Shown here: one piece after another, positions 1 through 5,745 of the stretch | Layout: each line of letters opens with the position of its first letter | How positions within the stretch are numbered: position 1 is the stretch's first letter | Translations under genes and position numbers: made by a program | Source of the DNA: Candidatus Parcubacteria bacterium | GTDB lineage: Bacteria > Patescibacteriota > Minisyncoccia > UBA6257 > 2-01-FULL-56-20 | Length of the DNA: 6,682 nucleotides | Assembly: GCA_027424065.1 (NCBI GenBank) | Contig: DAIBYH010000029.1 | Location: 1 to 6,682 of the forward strand | Direction of reading: 5' to 3' | The notes under the pieces: model-generated | Databases searched by the model: none | The model's input: the letters and a program-made list of their open reading frames with translations, nothing else | What the model was told of the DNA's origin: nothing

Positions 1-1
1 T

Positions 2-553
2 CTGGTCTCCGTCCAGGTCCAGGGCCCGCCGCAGGAACTGTCATTTTCTCCGGTCGCTGACACCTATATCGATGCTCTCTCGCCGGACATGCGTTACGGC
101 ACAAGTTCTTTCTTGAGGGTCCGTTCCAAGGGGAAGGATCGCATCTTTCTTAAGTTCGACGGCGTCGCTATCAGGTCCGGAGTGGGCTCCGGCACGATAC
201 TCTCGGCAAAACTTTCTTTTCCCATCCTGAAGAATTGGCGAAACTGGTCTTCGTCGGGAACTTTGGAGGCGTATCCGGCGGCGGCTTCCTGGAGCGAGAA
301 TGGGCTTTCGTGGTCGGATAGCGGAGCACCGTCGAACGGCGTTCCGATGGAGCCGGTGGCGACGACCTCGGTCACGAACGAAGCAACTTCCTCGCTGGCG
401 TTCATTTTTTCGGGAGACCTTGCCTCTCTGCCGGATGTTCTTGGCGGAAACGGCCTCGTTATCCGAAAGGTCGATGAATGTTCACCGGGCGTGATCGATC
501 TTGATTCACGGGAATCGGATGATCCGCCAACACTCACGCTCGTGGTACAATGA
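2..553 (+). CDS. C-terminal part of a surface/secreted protein with a DNRLRE (CBM96-like) domain
   Basis: The reading frame is open from the left edge, so the 5' end is missing; 183 residues are visible. They form one beta-rich domain with the landmarks of the DNRLRE family: ADTYID (residues 19-24), YGTSSFLRV (32-40), a hydrophobic strand IFLKFD (48-53), the Trp-rich WSENGLSW (97-104), and near the end the signature-like DLDSRES followed by PPTLTLVV (167-182). This family, also called CBM96, is found at the C-terminus or in repeats of exported bacterial and archaeal proteins; some members bind polysaccharide. Here the domain closes the protein, so it is probably a distal adhesion or carbohydrate-binding module of a larger exported protein. 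Its stop codon overlaps the next start by 4 bases (ATGA), so the two are probably co-translated. The family call is from remembered motif pattern; ligand and full architecture cannot be told. Confidence 0.75.
   Translation: MVSVQVQGPPQELSFSPVADTYIDALSPDMRYGTSSFLRVRSKGKDRIFLKFDGVAIRSGVGSGTILSAKLSFPILKNWRNWSSSGTLEAYPAAASWSENGLSWSDSGAPSNGVPMEPVATTSVTNEATSSLAFIFSGDLASLPDVLGGNGLVIRKVDECSPGVIDLDSRESDDPPTLTLVVQ
543..551 (+). promoter_or_regulatory. possible extended -10 element before the small membrane gene
   Basis: TGG followed by TACAAT matches an extended -10 (TGnTAnnnT). The next in-frame ATG after it, at 559, lies 7 bases downstream of the hexamer, where a transcript would begin. No convincing -35 is seen, and the motif lies inside the end of the preceding coding region, so this is only suggestive. 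Confidence 0.3.
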
Positions 554-879
554 AAGCAATGAGATCACGTCTTTTTTCTCTGGTGTTCGGCCTGGCGCTC
601 GGCGTCCTGATCTTCTGGCTTCCCTCGGCGTTTTCGGGCGGGAGTTTCGCGTTGCCGATCCTGTTCTTCGCGGGGCCATGGTTCCTGGATGCCGTTCCGT
701 ACCTCCTGCTTTTCGCAGTGATATTCGGGATCTTTGCTGCCGCATACCGCGCCGCAAAAAGATCGTTTCCGGTCTCGCTGATCGATGGAGCGTGGATGCT
801 TGGCGGAATGTATGTCGCTCTGACCTTCCTCTATTATTTCACGGCGGCCGTGATGCACGGAGGAACCTTTGTACTATGA
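550..879 (+). CDS. small integral membrane protein, function unknown
   Basis: This encodes 109 residues that are mostly hydrophobic. Likely membrane segments run at about residues 8-27, 33-47, 50-66 and 81-101, separated by short loops; a basic loop (AYRAAKR, about 65-71) suggests the inside face by the positive-inside rule. No family motif was recognised. The start at 550 overlaps the preceding stop by 4 bases (ATGA), and its own stop overlaps the next start in the same way, so it is wedged into a translationally coupled trio. No Shine-Dalgarno precedes it. A second in-frame ATG at 559 gives a 106-residue protein beginning MRSRLFSLV and has an extended -10-like sequence 7 bases upstream, so the true start could be 559. 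It may work with the upstream exported protein, but that is inferred from adjacency alone. Confidence 0.75.
   Translation: MKAMRSRLFSLVFGLALGVLIFWLPSAFSGGSFALPILFFAGPWFLDAVPYLLLFAVIFGIFAAAYRAAKRSFPVSLIDGAWMLGGMYVALTFLYYFTAAVMHGGTFVL
859..865 (+). promoter_or_regulatory. Shine-Dalgarno for the pseudouridine synthase
   Basis: GGAGGAA lies 10 bases before the ATG at 876. It is the strongest ribosome binding site seen in the window and supports choosing 876 over earlier in-frame codons. It lies inside the end of the membrane protein gene, as expected for coupled translation. Confidence 0.6.
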
Positions 880-1589
880 GCGCCGCGCCGGAGGTCATTT
901 ACGAAGATCGGGATATCATTGCCGTAAACAAGCCGTCGGGCATGATGGTGCATGGCGTTGCAGGAAAGGTATCCGCCGAGCCCACGCTCGTGGATGTGTT
1001 GCTTGAGCGGTACCCGGAGATCCGGACCGTGGGAGACGACCCCGCGCTGCGGCCGGGGATCGTGCACCGGCTCGACAAGGACACGTCGGGGGTCATGCTG
1101 ATCGCCCGGAACCAGCAGGCCTTCGAGTATTTGAAGTCACGGTTCAAGGACCGCGATATGCGGAAGACATACGCCGCAGCTGTCGCAGGGGTGCCGCGGC
1201 CGGAACAGGGGATCATTGATCGTCCGATCGGTATCCGCAGCGGGACGACGAAACGGAGCGTGCGGTCGGAGAAGATGGCGAAACCGGCAGTGACGGAATA
1301 CGAGACGGCGAAGACCATGCTTGCAGAGGATGCGTTCGGCAAGGAGCGTCAATTTTCACTGCTCATGGTGCATCCGAAGACGGGACGGACCCATCAGATC
1401 CGGGTGCACCTTGCGTCCATCGGTCATCCGATCGTGGGAGATCCGTTGTATGGCCCGAAGAAGCAACCCCGTTGGGCGCGGCGTCTCATGCTGCATGCCG
1501 CGTCCATAGAATTTTCCGGACCCGATGGCGGCCGCCTGCGGTTCGATGCCGCTTTACCGGAAGAGTTCCGGGAGTTGTTCGGGGTCTGA
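876..1589 (+). CDS. RluA/RluD-family pseudouridine synthase
   Basis: This 237-residue protein converts uridine to pseudouridine in RNA, most often 23S rRNA for this family. The catalytic motif HRLDKDTSG is at residues 64-72, with the nucleophilic Asp at 67. The N-terminal DIIAVNKPSGMMVH (13-26) and the C-terminal VHPKTGRTHQIRVHLA (165-180), followed by GHPIVGDPLYG (183-193), are the other family hallmarks. It begins directly with the catalytic domain, so it lacks the N-terminal S4 RNA-binding domain of RluD and RluC and resembles the short RluA form. The frame is open far upstream, but the ATG at 876 is chosen because homology starts there, GGAGGAA precedes it and it overlaps the preceding stop as ATGA. 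The exact target (RluA-, RluC- or RluD-type site, or tRNA) cannot be assigned from sequence alone, so no symbol is given. Confidence 0.95.
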   Translation: MSAAPEVIYEDRDIIAVNKPSGMMVHGVAGKVSAEPTLVDVLLERYPEIRTVGDDPALRPGIVHRLDKDTSGVMLIARNQQAFEYLKSRFKDRDMRKTYAAAVAGVPRPEQGIIDRPIGIRSGTTKRSVRSEKMAKPAVTEYETAKTMLAEDAFGKERQFSLLMVHPKTGRTHQIRVHLASIGHPIVGDPLYGPKKQPRWARRLMLHAASIEFSGPDGGRLRFDAALPEEFRELFGV

Positions 1590-1621
1590 GCGCCGCCGCC
1601 CTTTTTCTTCGCCGCTTTTTC

Positions 1622-1635
1622 TGCTACTATCGGAG
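1622..1635 (+). promoter_or_regulatory. possible extended -10 and short Shine-Dalgarno for proS
   Basis: TGC plus TACTAT (1622-1630) is an extended -10-like element ending 9 bases before the proS ATG. A GGAG (1632-1635) follows at once, 4 bases before the ATG. If the -10 is real, transcription would start near 1637 and the GGAG would not be in the mRNA; if transcription starts upstream, the GGAG can serve as a ribosome site. No good -35 is visible. The 50-base gap 1590-1639 holds no terminator hairpin that I can find, only pyrimidine runs. Confidence 0.4.
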
Positions 1636-1639
1636 TATT

Positions 1640-3070
1640 ATGGATTTCGCGAAACGGGACCTTCCGAAACGGTCCGAAAATCTTTCCGAGTGGTACAATC
1701 GCATCATTCTCCTCGCGGAGCTCGCCGATTATGGTCCCGCAAAGGGAACGATGATCTTCCGTCCGTATGGATTCGCCATTTGGGAACTGGTCCAGAAGGA
1801 GCTTGATGCCCGCATCAAGGAGCACGGCGTCGCGAACGCCTATTTCCCGCTCTTTATTCCGGAATCGCTCTTGAAAAAAGAGGAGGCCCACGTGGAGGGA
1901 TTTTCTCCGGAACTTGCCGTTGTGACCATTGGCGGCGGCGAGGAACTGAAGGAAAAACTGGTGGTTCGGCCTACGAGCGAAACGATCATGTACGAGGCTT
2001 ATGCCCGCTGGATCCATTCGTGGCGCGACCTGCCGCTCATGATCAACCAGTGGAACAACGTGGTGCGCTGGGAAAAGCGAACCTATCTTTTTCTGCGCAC
2101 GACGGAGTTCCTTTGGCAGGAGGGCCACACCGCACATGCGACGCATGAGGATGCCTGGAATACCGTGACCTGGGCGATCGAAACGTATGCGAAAGTGTAC
2201 CGCGAACTCTTCGCTCTGCCGGGGTATATCGGCATGAAATCGGAATCGGAAAAGTTCGCCGGCGCCGACCGGACCCTTACCTATGAATCATTGATGCCGG
2301 AAGGGAAGGCATTGCAGAGCTGCACCTCCCACGATCTCGGTCAGAATTTTTCAAAGACTTTCGGTATCTCGTTCCAGAACAAGGACGGCGTATCGGAGAA
2401 TGTCTGGCAGACGAGCTGGGGCTTTTCCACGCGTTCCATCGGAGGACTCATCATGGCGCACGGCGATGATGCCGGTCTGCGGCTGCCGCCGCGCATCGCT
2501 CCCGTCCAGGTCATTGTTCTGCCGGTCCGCGAGGACCAGGGGATCACCGATCTTGCAGCCGAAGTTGAACGGACCCTGAAAGATGCCGGCGTGCGCGCTG
2601 CGACGGACGGGGCGGACCGCGATTCCATCGGGTCACGGATCAATACATGGGAATTGCGGGGCGTTCCGCTGCGCGCGGAGATCGGTGCGAAGGAGGTTGA
2701 GGCGAAGAGCGTCACGCTGGTGCGCCGGGATACGCGCGAAAAGATCTCCATTCCCGTGGGCGAACTTGCGAAGCGCGTTCCAGAGATCCTGGAGGCAATT
2801 CAGAAAGACCTCTACGATCAGGCAGAGGCATTCCTGAAAGAGAATACGCGCACGGTGGAAAACTATACAGAGTTCAAGGAGGTGCTCGCGGAAAAGCACG
2901 GCTTTCTGTCCGCGTTCTGGTGCGAGAAAGAATCCTGCGAACGGGCCATCAAGGAAGAGACCAAGGCAACCACGCGCTGCCTCCCGCTGGACCAAAAGGA
3001 GGAACAGGGAACCTGCGTCTATTGCGGCGAACCGGCAAAGCATCGCTGGCTCTTCGCACAGGCGTATTAG
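1640..3070 (+). CDS. proS: prolyl-tRNA synthetase, archaeal/eukaryotic type (type 3)
   Basis: This cytosolic class II enzyme of 476 residues charges tRNA-Pro with proline using ATP. Class II motif 1 lies around residues 30-50 (GPAKGTMIFRPYG at 32-44). Then come RPTSE (110-114), motif 2 (VVRWEKRTYLFLRTTEF, 141-157), the stretch GQNFSKTFGISFQ (234-246), and motif 3 (AHGDDAGLRLPPRIAP, 273-288). The anticodon-binding domain follows (about 288-390), then a C-terminal zinc-binding domain with Cys 428, 433, 459 and 462, ending in Tyr. Length, zinc domain and terminal Tyr are typical of the archaeal/eukaryotic-like type 3. The editing (INS) insertion of the E. coli-type enzyme is absent, so mischarged Ala-tRNA would need a separate deacylase. 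The start at 1640 is chosen because family homology (LSEWYNRIILLAELADY) begins shortly after it; the open frame upstream overlaps rluA and shows no homology. Confidence 0.97.
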   Translation: MDFAKRDLPKRSENLSEWYNRIILLAELADYGPAKGTMIFRPYGFAIWELVQKELDARIKEHGVANAYFPLFIPESLLKKEEAHVEGFSPELAVVTIGGGEELKEKLVVRPTSETIMYEAYARWIHSWRDLPLMINQWNNVVRWEKRTYLFLRTTEFLWQEGHTAHATHEDAWNTVTWAIETYAKVYRELFALPGYIGMKSESEKFAGADRTLTYESLMPEGKALQSCTSHDLGQNFSKTFGISFQNKDGVSENVWQTSWGFSTRSIGGLIMAHGDDAGLRLPPRIAPVQVIVLPVREDQGITDLAAEVERTLKDAGVRAATDGADRDSIGSRINTWELRGVPLRAEIGAKEVEAKSVTLVRRDTREKISIPVGELAKRVPEILEAIQKDLYDQAEAFLKENTRTVENYTEFKEVLAEKHGFLSAFWCEKESCERAIKEETKATTRCLPLDQKEEQGTCVYCGEPAKHRWLFAQAY

Positions 3071-3115
3071 AGATCCTTCGTCCTGCCCCGGCGGGACTCC
3101 GGACGACAAAAAAAG

Positions 3116-3124
3116 TTATCCACA
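3116..3124 (+). promoter_or_regulatory. single perfect DnaA-box 9-mer
   Basis: TTATCCACA matches the classical bacterial DnaA-binding consensus exactly. It follows a run of seven A (3108-3114) and touches the hairpin at 3124. It is the only copy in this intergenic region, and no dnaA, dnaN or cluster of boxes is present. It may be a lone regulatory or titration site, or chance. Confidence 0.3.
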
Positions 3125-3145
3125 GGCCTTCTTGACCGAAGGCCT
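3124..3145 (+). terminator. hairpin after proS, possible weak terminator
   Basis: AGGCCTTC (3124-3131) pairs perfectly with GAAGGCCT (3138-3145) around a 6-base loop TTGACC, 53 bases after the proS stop. The following bases (TGTTGCGTT) are only moderately T-rich, so termination would be weak. The loop also reads as a -35-like TTGACC, so this hairpin may overlap a promoter for the RNA downstream. Confidence 0.35.
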
Positions 3146-3159
3146 TGTTGCGTTAAGCT
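3132..3159 (+). promoter_or_regulatory. weak candidate promoter for the intergenic RNA
   Basis: TTGACC (3132-3137) resembles a -35 in five of six positions. After 16 bases TAAGCT (3154-3159) keeps the first two and last bases of the -10 consensus. It would start RNA near 3166, at the 5' edge of the long stem at 3165-3231. An alternative -10, GATAGT (3160-3165), has no matching -35. Both are weak matches. Confidence 0.2.
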
Positions 3160-3164
3160 GATAG

Positions 3165-3302
3165 TAGGTCTCCGACAACCAAATACCGAAAACAACCCAC
3201 ATTATTTTCTCGGCATATCTGTCGAGACCTAGTCCGCCGTAGCTTGATACGGCACCGCACCTTCACAAGGGCCCTCGCAAGAGAGGCCCTTTTCCTTTTT
3301 TT
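3165..3302 (+). ncRNA. candidate structured small RNA (or terminator-controlled leader)
   Basis: Three helices follow in order. First, TAGGTCTCCGACA (3165-3177) pairs with TGTCGAGACCTA (3220-3231), giving 12 base pairs with one bulged C at 3173. Its 42-base loop holds a smaller helix: 3183-3189 with 3210-3216, six of seven pairs. Second, GCCGTA (3236-3241) pairs with TACGGC (3248-3253). Third is the intrinsic terminator at 3267-3302. Helix, helix, terminator in about 138 bases is the usual build of a bacterial small RNA, and no reading frame explains it. It does not show the SRP RNA GGAA/GCAG motif, tmRNA features or a tRNA fold. Alternatives are a structured 3' UTR of proS, or a riboswitch-like leader of the ATPase gene that starts 40 bases after the terminator. 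Sequence alone cannot choose between these; covariation in relatives would. Confidence 0.4.
3267..3302 (+). terminator. strong intrinsic (Rho-independent) terminator
   Basis: AAGGGCC (3267-3273) pairs with GGCCCTT (3285-3291). CTC (3274-3276) pairs with GAG (3281-3283), leaving one bulged A at 3284 and closing on a GCAA tetraloop, a stable GNRA type. A T-rich tail (TTTTCC then seven T, to 3302) follows. It ends + strand transcription coming from proS or from the candidate small RNA, and insulates the ATPase gene unless it is a regulated attenuator. Confidence 0.88.
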
Positions 3303-3326
3303 ATCCTTTCTCTATAAAGACAGGAA

Positions 3327-3335
3327 TGTTAAAAT
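3327..3335 (+). promoter_or_regulatory. extended -10 element, probably for a leaderless ATPase mRNA
   Basis: TGT plus TAAAAT is a good extended -10. It ends 6 bases before the ATG at 3342, so transcription would begin at or next to the start codon. It lies just after a strong terminator, where a new promoter is needed. AGGA at 3322-3325 is 16 bases from the ATG, too far to be a normal ribosome site. A second AT-rich hexamer TATAAA (3313-3318) could instead be the -10 and would place AGGA in the leader. Confidence 0.45.
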
Positions 3336-3341
3336 ATCGAT

Positions 3342-5732
3342 ATGGTGTTCCTTTTTGCAGCGCTCATTTTTCTGCTCGGCGTCGGGGCCGGTTTCGGTAT
3401 CTATCTGCTGGTCCGCCGCTACGGCGCGAAACAATTTTCGGAATCGCTCCAGACGTCGCTTTTTTTGATCAAGGTTCCCCGTTTCGGCGCGGAGGGAAAA
3501 GAGACCGGGGAAGCGAAGGATTTCAAATCGGAGATCGCGCATTTCGAGGAACTGCTCGCCGGACTTTCCGCGTTCAAGAAGCCGTTCTCCTTCGAGATCG
3601 CGGTGCCGCACGTCGGCGAAGAGATCTCGTTCTATCTCGCGGTGCCGAAGCTCATGGGCGAGGTCGCCGCAAAACAGATCCAGGGACTCTGGACCGGCGC
3701 CGTCGTGGAGCTGCAGCGCGACGATTTCAATATCTTCAATATGCACGGCGTGACGACGGGCGCCTCTCTCGCGCTCAAGGAATCCGCCGCGCTTCCGGTG
3801 CGGACCTATCTTGATCTCGGTATCGATCCATTCGAGGCGATCCTCGGATCGCTTGCGAAGATCAACGAGGTCGGCGAGGGCGTTGCGATGCAGGTCGTTC
3901 TCCGTCCTGCGCCGAAGGGGATCGCCCGGTCCATTCAGAAACAGATAGAACTTTTAAAGAAAGGAGAGTCCGCGAAAGAGGTGCTCGGCGGCGGCGGTCT
4001 GTCTTTAAAGAAAGCCGTCGAAGCGTTCAATCCGAAGAGCGAGGACGAACGAGCAAAGGAGAAAGCGGAGCGGATCGTGGACGAGGAGGCGGTGAAGGCG
4101 CTTCAGGCAAAGATCGCAAAACCGCTCTTTGAGGTGAACGTCCGGATCGTCGCTTCCGCGGGCTCGGCGTTCCAGGCGCAGGATATTCTGGATGGCGTGA
4201 CGGCGGGATTCGGACAGTTCGGCAGTCCGACCAGGAACGAGTTCCGGGTGATACGACCGCGCAACGCGAAGCGCATCGTGCGCGATTTCATTTTCCGTTC
4301 TTTTGATCCGGGCGAACGCATGGTGCTTTCCGCGGAGGAGGCCGCGAGCCTGTATCACTTGCCGATCTCGAGCACGGAAACGCCGCGCGTAAAGTGGCTG
4401 AAGTCCCGCGAGGCGCCGCCGCCGGAGAATCTTCCGAAATCGGGGATCCTGCTTGGCGATGCCGTGTTCCGCGGTACGGCGAAGCCCGTCTACATGAGCG
4501 ACGAGGACCGCCGCCGGCACGTATATGTCATCGGTCAGACCGGTACCGGTAAATCCACGCTCCTCGGCAATCTTGTCATGGATGATATCCGTTCCGGGAA
4601 GGGCGTCGCGCTCATTGATCCGCACGGCGATCTCGTGGAGAACGCTCTGAGCTTCGTGCCTCCCGAGCGCCGCGATGATGTGATCTACTTCAATGCCGGT
4701 GATCTGGAACGGCCCATGGGCATGAATATGCTCGATTATCGCCCGGACCGGCCGGAAGAAAAGACCTTCATCGTGAACGAGATGATCAGTATTTTCGACA
4801 AACTGTACGATCTCAAGGCGACCGGCGGTCCGATGTTCGAACAGTATATGCGGAACGCGCTGCTGCTCATGATGGAGGACATGCCGAACGAGCCTGCGAC
4901 CCTTATCGAGGTGCCGCGCATTTTTTCCGATCCCGCGTATCGCATGCGGAAGCTCGCGCGCATCAACAATCCGGTGGTTACGGATTTCTGGGAGAAGGAA
5001 GCGGTCAAGGCCGGCGGCGAGGCGTCGCTTGCCAATATGACACCCTATATCACCTCAAAGTTCACGAGCTTTATTTCGAACGATTACGTCCGTCCCATCG
5101 TCGGCCAGCCGAAATCCGCGTTCAATTTCCGCGAGGCAATGGATTCGGGAAAGATCCTCCTGGTGAACCTTGCGAAGGGGCGTATCGGCGATCTGAATGC
5201 GCAATTGCTCGGTCTCATCATCACCGGGAAGCTCCTGATGGCGGCGCTCGCGCGCGGCGATATGCCGGAGGGCGAACGCCGCGACTTCTTCCTGTACATC
5301 GACGAATTCCAGAACTTCGCGACCGACTCCATTTCCACGATCCTTTCGGAAGCGCGCAAATATCGCCTGAATCTCGTGCTGGCGCACCAGTTCATCGCGC
5401 AATTGAACGAAAAGATACGGGATTCGGTGTTCGGCAACGTGGGATCGATGCTCGCGTTCCGCGTGGGACCGCAGGATGCGGAATTCCTGGAGAAGCAGTT
5501 CGAACCCGTGTTCGGGCGGAACGATCTTATCAATATCGACAACCTGAGAGCCCATACCCGGCTTCTGATCGGCGGTCAAACGTCGCGCGCATTCGTTATG
5601 CGGATCGGCACCGCGTCATGGCACGGTGGGGATAAGGAGGCCGCGGAAGCGGTGCGCGAACTTTCGCGTACGCGGTACGGCGCGGACCGGCACGAGGTCG
5701 AGGCGGAGATCCATCGGAGGCTGCGCGAATGA
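3342..5732 (+). CDS. membrane-anchored type IV secretion/conjugation-like ATPase (TraG/VirD4-type)
   Basis: This 796-residue protein has one N-terminal membrane segment (about 3-24) and then a long N-terminal region (about 25-365) with a Lys/Glu-rich linker (about 228-255). I recall this region as the CPR-associated DUF8128-type domain. A RecA-like motor runs from about 369. Walker A is GQTGTGKST (398-406, Lys404). Walker B is FFLYIDEFQNF with Asp654 and Glu655. The sensor-like LAHQF has Gln683, and the C-terminal part resembles the TraM-recognition/TraG C-terminal region. Such motors move DNA or protein across membranes in type IV systems or power related pili. No VirB or relaxase neighbours are in view, so the substrate is unknown. 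The ATG at 3342 is chosen because it directly precedes the membrane segment and has a -10-like element; there is no close Shine-Dalgarno. An ATG at 3326 opens a different, overlapping frame and is not used. Confidence 0.9.
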   Translation: MVFLFAALIFLLGVGAGFGIYLLVRRYGAKQFSESLQTSLFLIKVPRFGAEGKETGEAKDFKSEIAHFEELLAGLSAFKKPFSFEIAVPHVGEEISFYLAVPKLMGEVAAKQIQGLWTGAVVELQRDDFNIFNMHGVTTGASLALKESAALPVRTYLDLGIDPFEAILGSLAKINEVGEGVAMQVVLRPAPKGIARSIQKQIELLKKGESAKEVLGGGGLSLKKAVEAFNPKSEDERAKEKAERIVDEEAVKALQAKIAKPLFEVNVRIVASAGSAFQAQDILDGVTAGFGQFGSPTRNEFRVIRPRNAKRIVRDFIFRSFDPGERMVLSAEEAASLYHLPISSTETPRVKWLKSREAPPPENLPKSGILLGDAVFRGTAKPVYMSDEDRRRHVYVIGQTGTGKSTLLGNLVMDDIRSGKGVALIDPHGDLVENALSFVPPERRDDVIYFNAGDLERPMGMNMLDYRPDRPEEKTFIVNEMISIFDKLYDLKATGGPMFEQYMRNALLLMMEDMPNEPATLIEVPRIFSDPAYRMRKLARINNPVVTDFWEKEAVKAGGEASLANMTPYITSKFTSFISNDYVRPIVGQPKSAFNFREAMDSGKILLVNLAKGRIGDLNAQLLGLIITGKLLMAALARGDMPEGERRDFFLYIDEFQNFATDSISTILSEARKYRLNLVLAHQFIAQLNEKIRDSVFGNVGSMLAFRVGPQDAEFLEKQFEPVFGRNDLINIDNLRAHTRLLIGGQTSRAFVMRIGTASWHGGDKEAAEAVRELSRTRYGADRHEVEAEIHRRLRE

Positions 5733-5738
5733 TATTAC
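5730..5738 (+). promoter_or_regulatory. weak -10-like element before pgk
   Basis: TGA plus TATTAC resembles an extended -10 but lacks the conserved final T. It ends 7 bases before the ATG at 5746, the same geometry as at 543-551 and 3327-3335. It overlaps the ATPase stop. With a 13-base gap, pgk may simply be read through from the ATPase gene. Confidence 0.18.
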
Positions 5739-5745
5739 GACGAAC

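Noticed and set aside
94..537. 147-codon open frame on the minus strand
   Set aside because: It is antisense to the DNRLRE domain, which has coherent beta-strand sequence on the plus strand.
501..875. Open frame extending the pseudouridine synthase upstream by about 125 codons
   Set aside because: It overlaps the membrane protein gene, gives Arg/Pro/Ser-rich sequence without family resemblance, and the ATG at 876 has a Shine-Dalgarno and an ATGA overlap.
1472..1639. Open frame extending ProRS upstream into the preceding gene
   Set aside because: It overlaps the conserved C-terminus of the pseudouridine synthase and lacks ProRS homology; known enzymes start close to the ATG at 1640.
1424..2146. 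240-codon open frame on the minus strand
   Set aside because: It lies antisense to the clear rluA-family and proS genes and has no recognisable motif; long antisense frames are common in GC-rich coding DNA.
3165..3302. Known housekeeping RNA (SRP RNA, tmRNA, 6S RNA, tRNA)
   Set aside because: The SRP loop motif, tmRNA tRNA-like ends and tRNA cloverleaf are absent, and the single long 6S-like hairpin with a central bubble does not fit the three separate helices.
3071..3341. Replication origin suggested by a DnaA box in an intergenic gap
   Set aside because: There is only one box, no clear AT-rich unwinding region and no dnaA/dnaN neighbours.
3326..3814. 162-codon plus-strand frame starting 16 bases before the ATPase start
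   Set aside because: It runs in another frame through the conserved ATPase N-terminus and gives a very Arg-rich product typical of a shadow frame.
4005..4625. 206-codon open frame on the minus strand
   Set aside because: It is antisense to the ATPase gene, rich in Arg, Leu and His, and has no recognisable domain.
5729..5745. ATG at 5729 overlapping the ATPase stop as a pgk start
   Set aside because: This frame reads only six codons before a stop; the PGK frame begins at 5746.
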